A stretch of 64,000 nt of DNA from an uncultured Colwellia sp. (GTDB lineage: Bacteria; Pseudomonadota; Gammaproteobacteria; Enterobacterales; Alteromonadaceae): NCBI GenBank assembly GCA_913058145.1, contig CAJXQM010000001.1, forward strand, positions 186,001 to 250,000. The letters run 5' to 3'. The notes under the pieces are model-generated. The model was not told the origin of the DNA. It made no database searches and saw only the letters and a program-made list of their open reading frames with translations. Positions 35,969 to 44,838 of this stretch are shown here, piece after piece. The first letter of the stretch is position 1. Each line of letters begins with the position of its first letter. Position numbers and translations under genes: made by a program.

Positions 35969-36790
35969 ATGAAAAATAATCCTGAAATAGGTAAATCAAT
36001 AAAAGCTAATGGAATTAACACTAATTACCATGATGTTGGTCAAGGTAATGTAGTCTTGCTTATTCATGGCTCTGGCCCAGGCGTTAGCGCATGGGCGAAT
36101 TGGAGAGTAAATATTCCTGAATTAGCTAAATTTAACAGGGTGATAGCACCTGATATGGTTGGTTTTGGTTATACTGAACGACCAACTGATAATCAATATT
36201 CAATGGATGATTGGGTAGAGCAAGCTATTGGTTTATTAGACGCGTTAAGTATAGACAAAGCCTCTGTTGTAGGTAATTCGTTTGGTGGTGGCTTAGCGCT
36301 AGCGATAGCTATTCGTCATCCAGAACGAGTGAGTAAGCTGGTATTGATGGGTAGTGTAGGGGTTCCTTTTATGTTGACTGAGGGATTAGATAAAGCTTGG
36401 GGATACCAACCATCTATCGCGAACATGAAACAGTTATTAGATATATTCGCCTATAACCGCGAACTCGTTTCTGATGAATTAGCTGAATTACGATATAAAG
36501 CAAGCATACAAGAGGGGTTTCAAGAAGCTTTTTCAAGTATGTTTCCTGCTCCCCGCCAACGGTGGGTTGTCGCGATGCAAAGTGCTCCTGAAGATATTAA
36601 AAATATCAAACATAAAACATTAATTATACATGGAAGAGATGATGAGGTGATTCCGTTATCAAATGCCTATGAATTTATTCATCTCATTAAACATGCTCAA
36701 TTACACGTTTTTGGTGAATGTGGACATTGGACACAAATAGAGAAAAAAGAAGAATTTAATTCGTTGGTAAGTGACTTCTTAGCACATTAG
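35969..36790 (+). CDS. dmpD: 2-hydroxymuconic semialdehyde hydrolase
   Basis: A 273-residue alpha/beta hydrolase that cleaves the ring-fission product (hydrolytic branch, used for substituted catechols). The oxyanion region is LIHGSGPGVSAWANW, the nucleophile S104 is in VGNSFGGG, the acid is D224 or D225 in HGRDDEVIP, and the base is H253 in GECGHWTQ. Its place between dmpP and dmpQ is unusual: in Pseudomonas pathways dmpD follows dmpC. A very long palindrome follows its stop. Confidence 0.92.
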   Translation: MKNNPEIGKSIKANGINTNYHDVGQGNVVLLIHGSGPGVSAWANWRVNIPELAKFNRVIAPDMVGFGYTERPTDNQYSMDDWVEQAIGLLDALSIDKASVVGNSFGGGLALAIAIRHPERVSKLVLMGSVGVPFMLTEGLDKAWGYQPSIANMKQLLDIFAYNRELVSDELAELRYKASIQEGFQEAFSSMFPAPRQRWVVAMQSAPEDIKNIKHKTLIIHGRDDEVIPLSNAYEFIHLIKHAQLHVFGECGHWTQIEKKEEFNSLVSDFLAH

Positions 36791-36821
36791 GATTACGTGA
36801 TTTGAATACTAGATACTAATA

Positions 36822-36867
36822 ATATATACATTCAAATAAAATATATATTTTATTTGAATGTATATAT
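36822..36867. repeat. 46-base perfect palindrome between dmpD and dmpQ
   Basis: Checked base by base around the centre at 36844/36845: every pair from 36822/36867 inward is complementary. The left arm starts ATATATACATTCAAATAAAA. As RNA it would fold into one long AU-rich hairpin with almost no loop. It may stop or stabilise the upstream transcript, or separate the hydroxylase message from dmpQB. Confidence 0.85.
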
Positions 36868-36977
36868 ATAAAGTTGTATTGTGGTTTAATTATTTTTTTC
36901 AATTAGAGCTCAATAATCTGAAATATTAGTAAAACTCTACGAATTAATATAATAGGCATTTCACTATAGGTAAATTT

Positions 36978-37328
36978 ATGAGTACTTCACCTTTAACGCA
37001 ATATTGCATAACAATTATTAATACGAATGAAGAATATTTGTGTTTTGAGGGTAAACATTTACTTCAAGGAATGAAAAACCTTGGAAAATGCAGCATACCA
37101 TCAGGTTGTCATGGTGGTGGGTGTGGTGTTTGTAAGATTCAAGTTATTAAAGGGGAAGTGGAAAAAGTCACGATGAGTAGAAAACATATCTCACAGAAAG
37201 AAGAAAGAAATGGTACTTATTTAGCGTGTTGTGTCTTTCCTAAGAGTGATATTTCAATAAAAGTGATTGGTAAAATAAAAAGAAAACTGGTTAATAAAAA
37301 TAATAACTTTGTATTTAATTATGGGTGA
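36978..37328 (+). CDS. dmpQ: 2Fe-2S ferredoxin for catechol 2,3-dioxygenase reactivation
   Basis: A 116-residue plant-type ferredoxin of the XylT/DmpQ group, which re-reduces oxidised iron in catechol 2,3-dioxygenase. Cluster ligands are C44, C49, C52 and C84 or C85 (PSGCHGGGCGVC; YLACC). It is directly upstream of the dioxygenase gene. No strong ribosome-binding site; TAGGTAAA lies before the ATG. Confidence 0.9.
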   Translation: MSTSPLTQYCITIINTNEEYLCFEGKHLLQGMKNLGKCSIPSGCHGGGCGVCKIQVIKGEVEKVTMSRKHISQKEERNGTYLACCVFPKSDISIKVIGKIKRKLVNKNNNFVFNYG

Positions 37329-37365
37329 ATAAAACACTTTAAAAATTTTAATTGGGGAGAATATT

Positions 37366-38310
37366 ATGGGTGTAATGAAAATAGGTCACGTTAACTTACG
37401 TGTTTTAGATATGGCAGCAGCAAGAAATCATTATGAGAATATTATAGGGCTTATTGTTACTGATGAAGATAAAGACGGTAATCTTTATTTAAAGGGTTGG
37501 GACGAATGGGATAAATATTCAGTTATCTTAAGCCCATCAGATCATGCTGGTATGGATCATGTGGCTTATAAAGTTGAAAATGATGCTGATCTTGATACTT
37601 TTACAAAATCTATTGAAGCTTATGGTATACGAGTAGAACAACTCGCGGTAGGTACTTTAATTGATTGTGGTAGAGCGATACGCTTTCAACTTCCTAGCGG
37701 ACACACCATGTGTTTATTTGCAGAAAAAACGTTTGTGGGTAAAAGTACGGGTGATATAAACCCCGCGCCATGGCCAATTGATGTCAAGGGCGTTGGTGCT
37801 CATTGGTTAGATCATTGTTTACTTGTATGCCCCTTGGATCCTGAAAATCAAATTAATACCATTGCCGACAATGTTAATTTTATATCAAAATGTTTAAATT
37901 TTAGGTTAACAGAACAAGCACTTGTTGGCCCTGAACAAGATATTCAAGCCATTGCCTTTTTAACGGTAACTACTACTCCTCATGATATAGCTTTTGTTCC
38001 AGGGCCAACTGCAGGTTTTCATCATGCATCATTCTTTTTGCCAGGTTGGGGAGATATTTTAAAAGCAGCAGACCTTATGGGCATGAATAACGTTAAAATG
38101 GATGTTATGCCAACTAGACATGGTATTACTCGTGGTGAAACAATTTACTTTTTTGATCCTTCAGGTAATCGTAATGAAACCTTTGCTGGTTTAGGCTATT
38201 TAGCGACACCTGATATGCCCGTGATTACTTGGACAGAGGAAGAAATTCCCCGAGGAATCTTTTATCACTCAGGTGAACTTAACCCTGCTTTTACCGAAGT
38301 ATATACTTAA
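37366..38310 (+). CDS. dmpB: Catechol 2,3-dioxygenase
   Basis: A 314-residue extradiol dioxygenase that opens catechol next to the hydroxyls, forming yellow 2-hydroxymuconic semialdehyde. The two-domain vicinal-oxygen-chelate fold is typical. Iron ligands are H150 (HWLDHCLL), H219 or H220 ([12 protein letters not shown]) and E271 (NRNETFAG), with catalytic H252 and Y261 nearby. GGGGAG precedes the ATG by eight bases. The key ring-cleavage step of the pathway. Confidence 0.97.
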   Translation: MGVMKIGHVNLRVLDMAAARNHYENIIGLIVTDEDKDGNLYLKGWDEWDKYSVILSPSDHAGMDHVAYKVENDADLDTFTKSIEAYGIRVEQLAVGTLIDCGRAIRFQLPSGHTMCLFAEKTFVGKSTGDINPAPWPIDVKGVGAHWLDHCLLVCPLDPENQINTIADNVNFISKCLNFRLTEQALVGPEQDIQAIAFLTVTTTPHDIAFVPGPTAGFHHASFFLPGWGDILKAADLMGMNNVKMDVMPTRHGITRGETIYFFDPSGNRNETFAGLGYLATPDMPVITWTEEEIPRGIFYHSGELNPAFTEVYT

Positions 38311-38323
38311 AAATAGCTATGTT

Positions 38324-38359
38324 TTCTCATCCGCGTGAATATATTTACGTGGATGAGAA
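38324..38359 (+). terminator. Hairpin between dmpB and the HbpS-like gene
   Basis: Arms TTCTCATCCGCGTGAA (38324-38339) and TTTACGTGGATGAGAA (38344-38359) form a 16-base stem with two non-Watson-Crick pairs and a four-base loop. No T-run follows. It may attenuate or process the message rather than end it, since the next start lies only 14 bases away. Confidence 0.55.
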
Positions 38360-38373
38360 ACCGCAGGATAAAA

Positions 38374-38799
38374 ATGAAAATATCTGAAAATAGTCATCTT
38401 ATTCATTGGCAAGCAGCCAATGTTATTGTAATGGCTGCAGTTGTTAAAGCGGAAGAATTAGGCATAGCCATCAATGTAGCTGTGGTTGATTCAGGTGGTA
38501 ATTTATCCGCATTTTTAAGAATGCCACATGCATTTTTACACTCTATTGATATAGCTAAAGACAAAGCATATACCTCAGCGGGATTCAGATTTCCTACAAG
38601 TGCTTGGAAAGATATTTTTTCTCATGAAGCGATGCTAGCTAAAGGGATGCCTCCTAGGGATAGACTAGTCGTTTTTGGCGGAGGAATTCCAATAGGTATT
38701 AAAGGAATGAATCTTGGCGGAATTGGTGTGTCAGGAGGTACAGAAGAAGAAGATATAATCTGTGCTGAGGCTGGATTGTCAGCGTTAAGTCTCAAATAA
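38374..38799 (+). CDS. GlcG/HbpS family protein (DUF336)
   Basis: A 141-residue protein; the ATG at 38374 is chosen because AGGAT lies just upstream, and the longer frame from 38335 would start inside a hairpin. Family motifs are INVAVVDSGGNLSAFLRMPHA, DIAKDKAYTSAGF and GGIGVSGGTEEEDIICAEAG. Relatives bind haem or occur as accessory proteins in phenol, glycolate and other catabolic operons. Its exact task there is not established. Confidence 0.85.
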   Translation: MKISENSHLIHWQAANVIVMAAVVKAEELGIAINVAVVDSGGNLSAFLRMPHAFLHSIDIAKDKAYTSAGFRFPTSAWKDIFSHEAMLAKGMPPRDRLVVFGGGIPIGIKGMNLGGIGVSGGTEEEDIICAEAGLSALSLK

Positions 38800-38992
38800 A
38801 CAACAATGAAATGGTTAAGCTCTTGAGGTAATTTGTTCTTACCTGTAATTGGCATTTTATACCATAAAACGTAGAGTGGATTATTTATTGTCAAATTAAA
38901 ATTATACTTTTATTTTTTGCTTTTTTTGATCACTCTTTAACTATATTTGAGTAATTTATAACAAATAAAATCGATTAGGATTAAAATAAATA

Positions 38993-39958
38993 ATGTCGTC
39001 AAATAGTTTGAGGGTAGCAATTATAGGGGCAGGTGGTATTGGTTGTTATTATGGTGCCCGATTGCAAAAGGCTAATCATAACGTTGTGTATATTGCACGC
39101 GGTAAGCATTTAGAAGCTTTAACGTCATCAGGCTTAACTTTAACACACCCCGACTTTAATTTTGATGAGCATGTCACAGCATGTTCTTTATCATCACTGT
39201 TTACACAATACACACCCAATGATTTTGATATTTATCTACTTTGTGTCAAAGCGACCGTAACAGAAGAAATAGCCAAAAAATTGCAGCAATGGCTCAATCA
39301 TTTTAAACACACTATCACTATTATTTCACTCCAAAATGGGATTGATAATGAAGCGATACTCAAAAAGTATTTACCTGATTCGTTTGTGGTCGGAGGATTA
39401 GCAGTTCGAATTGGGGGCCATATTTTAAAGCCCGGTATTGTCCAAGCGAAAGGTGTAGCTCAATTAATTATTGGTAAATGGCCTTATGCAAATGATAAAC
39501 AAAACAGCCAATTAAATGCTTGGTCTCGTATTTTTGAACAAGCAAAAATCCCAACTCAAGTTGTTAATAATATTCGTTTTGAATTATGGCGAAAATTACT
39601 TATAAATAACGGTGTTAACCCTTTATCAGCTCTTACCGGTCTTGATACAAGAAAATTAACACATCATCCCCATTTTGGTCAAATCGTGTATCGATTAATG
39701 CAAGAAGTTGCACAGGTATCTTGCGTTGATCAAGAAGCACTATCAACAAAGGACGTTGATGAAATGTATGATTTGATCCGATCGTTTGATCCAATTAAAA
39801 CGTCTATGTTAGTAGATTATGAAAAAGGGGGGACTTTAGAGTTAGACGAAATTTGCGGCGCTGTTTTAAAGCGAAGCAAGCTAATCAATATTTCTGTGCC
39901 ATACACGGAAGTTGTCAATGCATTACTTGAAAATGCACTAGAAAAAAGAATTGTGTGA
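38993..39958 (+). CDS. Ketopantoate reductase family (PanE/ApbA-like) oxidoreductase
   Basis: A 321-residue two-domain NADPH oxidoreductase. The nucleotide motif AIIGAGGIGCYYGARL is at the N-terminus, the catalytic-lysine region is FELWRKLLINNGVNPLSALTG, and LVDYEKGGTLELDEICGAVL is the usual C-terminal signature (family form: S-M-x-x-D-x-x-x-x-x-x-T-E-x-D). It may reduce a 2-keto acid arising in the degradation pathway, but a role in pantothenate synthesis is also possible. Separated by 193 bases from the previous gene. Confidence 0.82.
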   Translation: MSSNSLRVAIIGAGGIGCYYGARLQKANHNVVYIARGKHLEALTSSGLTLTHPDFNFDEHVTACSLSSLFTQYTPNDFDIYLLCVKATVTEEIAKKLQQWLNHFKHTITIISLQNGIDNEAILKKYLPDSFVVGGLAVRIGGHILKPGIVQAKGVAQLIIGKWPYANDKQNSQLNAWSRIFEQAKIPTQVVNNIRFELWRKLLINNGVNPLSALTGLDTRKLTHHPHFGQIVYRLMQEVAQVSCVDQEALSTKDVDEMYDLIRSFDPIKTSMLVDYEKGGTLELDEICGAVLKRSKLINISVPYTEVVNALLENALEKRIV

Positions 39959-40006
39959 TGTGATAGCAGTTAACACTCGTTTATTAGTTACTGGCGAATT
40001 TATTCA

Positions 40007-40384
40007 ATGACTAATACTTTTCAGCATGAAATTTCTGTATATAACCGAGTGATTAATTCTGTTGCAGGATTTTTTATTTTACTGATGATACTGATCTCAA
40101 TAGGAAACTTGTTTAACGATACCATCGCTAGTTATATTCCTGGTATTTGTGCTTGGAGCGTGGCTTTCTACTCTTGTCACGCTTATCATTATTAATAGCC
40201 GTTCAAACATCAATTTTAATGATTTTAAGCCTTGTTTATTACTTATCAGCGACAAGTTGATATTAATTTTATCGTTATATTGTATTCGAATATTAGTTTT
40301 CTTACCTTGTTAGCGGTTATCAGTTTTTTAAAATTGATCGCGTCACCGAATGCATCATTAATACAACTAATGATGCAAGAGTAA
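40007..40384 (+). pseudogene. Decayed small membrane protein gene
   Basis: An opening of 62 codons (RVINSVAGFFILLMILISIG) runs into a stop at 40195. Hydrophobic coding continues in other frames: VQTSILMILSLVYYLSATS (stop near 40259), then INFIVILYSNISFLTLLAVI and SFLKLIASPNASLIQLMMQE to a stop at 40384. Two or three frameshifts would restore a membrane protein of about 125 residues. The family is not recognised. 40385-40519 is AT-rich with nothing else seen. Confidence 0.45.
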
Positions 40385-40519
40385 TAAAAAAATAATCAAG
40401 GGAACATATTAGAGGTAGCATAGTTAACTCTACTTTTTAAATAATAAAATATTTAAAGCTCTTCTTCTTGAACATTACGATGTAAATAGTATTCATCTAA
40501 AATATATAAAGGCAAAAAC

Positions 40520-41545
40520 ATGTTAAAAAGAATCAGTGTACTTGATCAATCTCCTATCCATGATGGTAAGGGGGAATCGTCAGGTTTACATGACACGTTA
40601 GCCCTAGCTAAGTTATGTGATCAAGCCGGATATCATCGCTATTGGTGTGCAGAGCATCATGCTACTCCAGGTTATGCATCACCTTGTCCTGAAATGATGG
40701 CTGCACATGTTGCTTGTCACACTGAACGTATTAAAGCAGGAACTGGAGGGGTAATGTTGACACATTATAGCCCTTTTAAAGTGGCTGAAACATTTAGAAT
40801 GCTTGAAGGATTGCATCCCGGTCGTATAGATTTAGGTATTGGCAGAGCGCCAGGAGGAAATGGATATGCGCATGCGGCATTAGCCGCACCAAGACAGCCT
40901 ATTTCACATGAATATTATCCAGATCAAAGCGCAGAATTAGTCGCCTATTTAAGAGGAACATTACCGTCTAAACATCCTTTTAAACAGGTTAATGTTGAAC
41001 CTAATAATGCGGGATGTCCTGATATTTGGATGCTAGGCTCTTCTGGTGGTAGCTCTGAATTAGCGGGGCAACTAGGAACAGGCTTTGCCTTAGCGCTATT
41101 TATTGGCACCCATGCAAGAAATGCATCCATTATAAATGCTTATAAACGTGCTTTTGTTCCTTCTAAATCGATGACAAAACCAGAAGCCTTAATTGCTGTT
41201 GCCGCCATTACCGCTGATACAAAAGAAGAAGCCGAGTTTCTTGCGGCCAGTCATGTTTATTGGAAGGTACAAGCATCTCGACTTGGAGCAAGAACTCCAT
41301 TATACCCACCTGAACAAGCATTAGCGCTTAAAAAACAATTATCGTTATCTGATCAAGCTTACTTCGATGAAACGATGAATACTTATTTACTCGGTACAGC
41401 AGATGACTGTGTTAATCAAATGAATGAATTAGCAGATGATTTTGGGGTAGAGGAAGTGATGGTTGTTAATGTTACTTATGGCTTTGAACCGCGTAAACGT
41501 ACTTATAAAGAGTTAGCGGAGAATTTTAATCGTACTATGCGTTGA
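40520..41545 (+). CDS. Luciferase-like (LLM-class) flavin-dependent oxidoreductase
   Basis: A 341-residue TIM-barrel flavin monooxygenase-like protein. Typical stretches are LAKLCDQAGYHRYWCAEHH, IKAGTGGVMLTHYSPFKVAETFRMLEGLHPGRIDLGIGRAPGG and ELAGQLGTGFALALFIG. It resembles the group that includes E. coli YhbW, whose substrates are unknown. AAAGGCAAAAAC precedes the ATG. It lies inside the phenol region, so it may act on a side product, but that is only inferred from position. Confidence 0.85.
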   Translation: MLKRISVLDQSPIHDGKGESSGLHDTLALAKLCDQAGYHRYWCAEHHATPGYASPCPEMMAAHVACHTERIKAGTGGVMLTHYSPFKVAETFRMLEGLHPGRIDLGIGRAPGGNGYAHAALAAPRQPISHEYYPDQSAELVAYLRGTLPSKHPFKQVNVEPNNAGCPDIWMLGSSGGSSELAGQLGTGFALALFIGTHARNASIINAYKRAFVPSKSMTKPEALIAVAAITADTKEEAEFLAASHVYWKVQASRLGARTPLYPPEQALALKKQLSLSDQAYFDETMNTYLLGTADDCVNQMNELADDFGVEEVMVVNVTYGFEPRKRTYKELAENFNRTMR

Positions 41546-41610
41546 TAGAAGGGCTCTAATAAGGGCTATTCTTTAGCGTGTATCATAAATAATGAATTAT
41601 AGAAGGTACT

Positions 41611-42840
41611 ATGAAATATATATTATTGAGTTTACTTGTTTTGTCTTTAGCTAGTCATAGTCAAGAATCTCCTGTTATCGGGACAGTGTTGACTAAAGAA
41701 AATGTTTCACAATATAGTGATTTTATAGATATACCATTAAAACAATTGATTGAACAAGGTTATGTCACCATTACCGTGGGTGAAACATTTACAGTACCCA
41801 TGAATGAAAAATTTGCTAGTCAAACAAATAAATATAAAAATACAGCAACAATTGATCATGGAACGGGTAATTTATTAAATTATAAAGAAGGGTTACCTTT
41901 TAGTGATCCTATCATAGTAAGTGACGACCAAGCAGGGGTCAAAATTGCGTGGAATATGCGTTATGCTTATGGTGGCGATTCATCTATGGTTGACCCATTT
42001 ATATGGGACTATCGTAATATGACCAAAGATAAAATAGAGAGGACTATCTCATTTGTTGGTAAAACGTTACGTTATAAACACAGAGTGTCATCTTTACCTG
42101 AAACTAATTTACCTGATAATAAAGCTGGAATTTTTAGTGCGATATATTTATTAGCTAAAAAACCTTATGATTTAAAAAATACACAGCTGTTAGTACATCG
42201 TTTAGAAGATGATTCAGCAAGAGAACGAACTTGGTTGTACTTGTCTGTACAACGACGAGTTAGACGATTACCGTCAGGCCAATCAACTGATGCCTTTTTA
42301 GGTAGTGATATTATGATTGAAGATTTTTTAGGCTACAACGGCCGTATAATGGATATGAAATGGAAACTGTTAAGCCGTGAAGAGATACTCGTACCCTTTT
42401 TTAAACACAATAAATTGAATGCAGATATCCCAGACTCAAACGAGTATGATTTTGGTCAGTTTCATGGCAAGGGTCATTGTTTTCCTAATGTTCCATGGCA
42501 GGTCAGAAAAGTTTATAAAATTGAAGCAATTCCTAAATGGACCCAGCACCCTTTATCAAAAAGAATATTTTATGTAGATGCGGAAACATTTACACCAGTT
42601 TTAGGACGTTTTTATGACAAATCTGGGGATATTTGGCGTATGGCAATAGGTGGTTTTTCACATCCTGATTACCATCTAAGCGAAAATAAAGGCTCAGGTG
42701 TTATGATTCCGTCTTTAATAAGTATGATTGATGTACAAGCCCAACATTGCACCACCTTGAAAATGAAAACAAGTATTAATTCAGCTAGTGTGACCAGAAA
42801 AAACTTTACTGTGCAGTCTCTTCGAACGAAAGGAAAATAA
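41611..42840 (+). CDS. DUF1329 family exported protein (copy 1)
   Basis: A 409-residue protein with a signal peptide (MKYILLSLLVLSLASHSQES). DUF1329 family stretches are VDPFIWDYRNMTKDKIERT, RERTWLYLSVQRRVRRLPSGQSTDAFLGSD and YDFGQFHGKGHCFPNVPWQVRKVYKIE. These periplasmic proteins, with a lipoprotein-carrier-like (LolA/LolB) fold, usually pair with DUF1302 outer-membrane proteins near aromatic or steroid degradation genes. A second copy lies at 49207. This copy has no adjacent DUF1302 gene. Confidence 0.82.
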   Translation: MKYILLSLLVLSLASHSQESPVIGTVLTKENVSQYSDFIDIPLKQLIEQGYVTITVGETFTVPMNEKFASQTNKYKNTATIDHGTGNLLNYKEGLPFSDPIIVSDDQAGVKIAWNMRYAYGGDSSMVDPFIWDYRNMTKDKIERTISFVGKTLRYKHRVSSLPETNLPDNKAGIFSAIYLLAKKPYDLKNTQLLVHRLEDDSARERTWLYLSVQRRVRRLPSGQSTDAFLGSDIMIEDFLGYNGRIMDMKWKLLSREEILVPFFKHNKLNADIPDSNEYDFGQFHGKGHCFPNVPWQVRKVYKIEAIPKWTQHPLSKRIFYVDAETFTPVLGRFYDKSGDIWRMAIGGFSHPDYHLSENKGSGVMIPSLISMIDVQAQHCTTLKMKTSINSASVTRKNFTVQSLRTKGK

Positions 42841-42851
42841 CTAGATAGAAC

Positions 42852-42889
42852 CATTGATTGATCATACTTTATAGCATCATCAATCAATG
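42852..42889. terminator. Bidirectional hairpin between convergent DUF1329 and GntR genes
   Basis: CATTGATTGAT (42852-42862) and ATCAATCAATG (42879-42889) are perfectly complementary, with a 16-base loop. It lies midway between two convergent stop codons. Confidence 0.6.
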
Positions 42890-42914
42890 TGTTTGGGGTT
42901 TTTCTTCACTTATT

Positions 42915-43577
42915 TTAAAACCATTCATCTTTTTCAAAGTTTAGTACCACTTCTTCAGTTTTTCTAATATGGTTTTCATTTGCTTTACAAACAGCCTTAA
43001 CATCTTTAGCTAGTGCTGCTTCGTATATATCAGTATGTTCAGTGTGGAGGCTTCGTTTAATATGATTGACTCCTCTTGCTAAGTTACGATAGCGTTTATG
43101 CTGGTCATAAAGGATATTATAAAATTTTAATAAGGTATTAGAATTACAGGCAGAGACTAAGGAATCATGGAATATTTTATTGTATTTTTCTAAATCTTGG
43201 TTATTGCCGTCTATTGATGAATGCTCAATTTTTGATAATCGATGAAAAGCAGCGACTACAGATGACTCCCAGTCATCATTTCCATTCAGAATACTAAGCT
43301 TAAGCGCTTCATTCTCTACTAATATTCTAGTGTTAGTAACATCAATTAAATCTGATTTAGTCATTTCTACCACACTAAAACCTTGTTGGCCTTTTATCGC
43401 GACAAAACCATCAGAGCATAAACGGCTTAAAGCCTCTCTTATAGGAGAGGCACCGATATCGTATCGTTTTCTTAGCTGTTCAATCTTTAACTTGCTACCA
43501 GGTTTCAATAAAGCATGAATAATATCATCCCTAATTTTCAAATAGACAATGTCAGTTAATGTTTTTGTTATTTTCAT
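42915..43577 (-). CDS. GntR-family transcriptional regulator (FCD/FadR subfamily)
   Basis: A 220-residue regulator. The N-terminal winged helix has LRKRYDIGASPIREALSRLCSDGFVAIKGQQGFSVVEM. The C-terminal helical FCD domain (about residues 75-210) has histidines suited to metal or acid binding (FHDSLVSACNS; HTDIYEAALAKDVKAVCKANENHIRKT). It sits divergent from the YCF48/RND/DUF1302 genes, so it probably controls them and senses a carboxylate intermediate. The palindrome at 43607 may be its operator. Confidence 0.88.
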   Translation of the reverse strand: MKITKTLTDIVYLKIRDDIIHALLKPGSKLKIEQLRKRYDIGASPIREALSRLCSDGFVAIKGQQGFSVVEMTKSDLIDVTNTRILVENEALKLSILNGNDDWESSVVAAFHRLSKIEHSSIDGNNQDLEKYNKIFHDSLVSACNSNTLLKFYNILYDQHKRYRNLARGVNHIKRSLHTEHTDIYEAALAKDVKAVCKANENHIRKTEEVVLNFEKDEWF

Positions 43578-43606
43578 TTAAAATTTGACTCTATTTCTGA
43601 ATGTAT

Positions 43607-43620
43607 TAAACGATCGTTTA
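43607..43620. promoter_or_regulatory. Candidate operator for the GntR-family regulator
   Basis: A perfect 14-base palindrome, TAAACGATCGTTTA, lies 30 bases upstream of the GntR start codon, in the divergent intergenic region. The position suits autoregulation; binding is inferred. Confidence 0.4.
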
Positions 43621-43878
43621 TTAACAATGGGTTTGTAAAAAATCATGAAAATTATTGTATCAAATTAACCTATTACATTAAATATACAAAATACATATAA
43701 ATATATAAAAGTCATTAGATTAATAAAATCAAAACGTATGATTTCTTTTATAAATTATACGAAAAATAAATATAAAGCAAATTTGAATATACAAAAATAT
43801 AAAATATATATATTTTTGTTGTTTGTCGATTTTCGTGTGGTATAGTCGAATATATAAATTTTGGCAGGGGTATATTTT
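43621..43878. other. AT-rich divergent intergenic region
   Basis: No gene seen. It holds runs of alternating A and T (around 43660-43700 and 43790-43815) and presumably promoters for both flanking genes; no clear -35/-10 or -24/-12 pair is evident. Confidence 0.4.
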
Positions 43879-44838
43879 TTGAACTTTAGAAATATAGTAA
43901 TACTTTTAATTGTTTTGTTTATGATGGGCTGTGAAGCCCCATTACAATTAGATGATGTATTAATTGAACAACAATTGGCTACTCACCGAAGTGATCGTTT
44001 ACAACAGATAACCAGTAATGGCGACGTTAATGTGGTGGTAGGATCTTTTGGTGTAATTCTGACATCAATTAAGGAAGGTGGATGGAAAAGACATCAAATT
44101 GCTTCGCAACCCTCTTTTATTGATGTAACTCATTGTCCTGATAAAAGTTTTGTTGCCCTAACTCTCGAAGGTAGCATTTGGACTTCTTCAGATAACGGCA
44201 TTACATGGACTGAAGCATCTTTGCAAAGTGAAGAGACTCCTCAGGCATTAACCTGTGCACCGGATGGAAAAATTTGGGTAGTGGGTAGTTTTAGTACTTT
44301 TATATCAAGTAACAATCACGGACAAACCTGGCAGAGTATTTCTCTTGATGAAGATATGATTTTATCTTACATCAAATTTTTTGATGATGAAAATGGGATC
44401 GCTACAGGTGAATTTGGTAGTTTACTTGAGACAAATAATGGTGGAAAAACGTGGTTTGCAAAAAATCCGATGCCAAATGAATTTTATCCAATAGCTTCTT
44501 TGTTCACCAGTATAAACGAAGGGCGTGTTGTTGGCTTAAGTGGAAAAATATTGTTTACTAATAATGGTGGTGAAACATGGCTTGTTGAAAAATCAGGTAC
44601 TAAGGCACCTTTATACGGATTAAGCAAAGTGCAGCATAAAATCTATGCAACAGGAGCCTTAGGTACCTTTCTAGTAAAAAATTTAGCACAAGAAAACAGT
44701 CATTGGCAATCCATTAATCAAAATACACGATCTTATCTTCGAGGGGCATTAGCTTTTGATGACCATGTGATCATTGTGGGTGGTAAAGGTTTTCTAAAAA
44801 ATGCGTCGTTAGCTAAGAGTGAGAAAACAAATGATTAA
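43879..44838 (+). CDS. YCF48/BNR-repeat lipoprotein
   Basis: About 319 residues from a TTG start at 43879; AGGGG lies nine bases upstream, and the longer frame from 43861 would place the ribosome-binding site inside the gene. The signal MNFRNIVILLIVLFMMGCEA has lipobox MMGC. Beta-propeller repeats with W-x-E/S and N-N-G-G-x-T-W motifs follow (SSDNGITWTEA; SSNNHGQTWQSI; TNNGGKTWF; TNNGGETWL), as in the photosystem II assembly factor YCF48/HCF136. Such proteins sit next to RND transporters and DUF1302/1329 genes in hydrocarbon- and steroid-degradation loci. Confidence 0.82.
   Translation: MNFRNIVILLIVLFMMGCEAPLQLDDVLIEQQLATHRSDRLQQITSNGDVNVVVGSFGVILTSIKEGGWKRHQIASQPSFIDVTHCPDKSFVALTLEGSIWTSSDNGITWTEASLQSEETPQALTCAPDGKIWVVGSFSTFISSNNHGQTWQSISLDEDMILSYIKFFDDENGIATGEFGSLLETNNGGKTWFAKNPMPNEFYPIASLFTSINEGRVVGLSGKILFTNNGGETWLVEKSGTKAPLYGLSKVQHKIYATGALGTFLVKNLAQENSHWQSINQNTRSYLRGALAFDDHVIIVGGKGFLKNASLAKSEKTND

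Noticed and set aside
40351-40377. TGCATCATTA/TAATGATGCA hairpin as a terminator
   Set aside because: It falls within the coding remnant of the decayed membrane protein and has no T-run.
43862-43878. TGGCAG-containing stretch as a sigma-54 promoter for the YCF48-like gene
   Set aside because: The GG of a -24 box is present, but no GC occurs at the -12 position; AGGGG is better read as the ribosome-binding site for the TTG at 43879.
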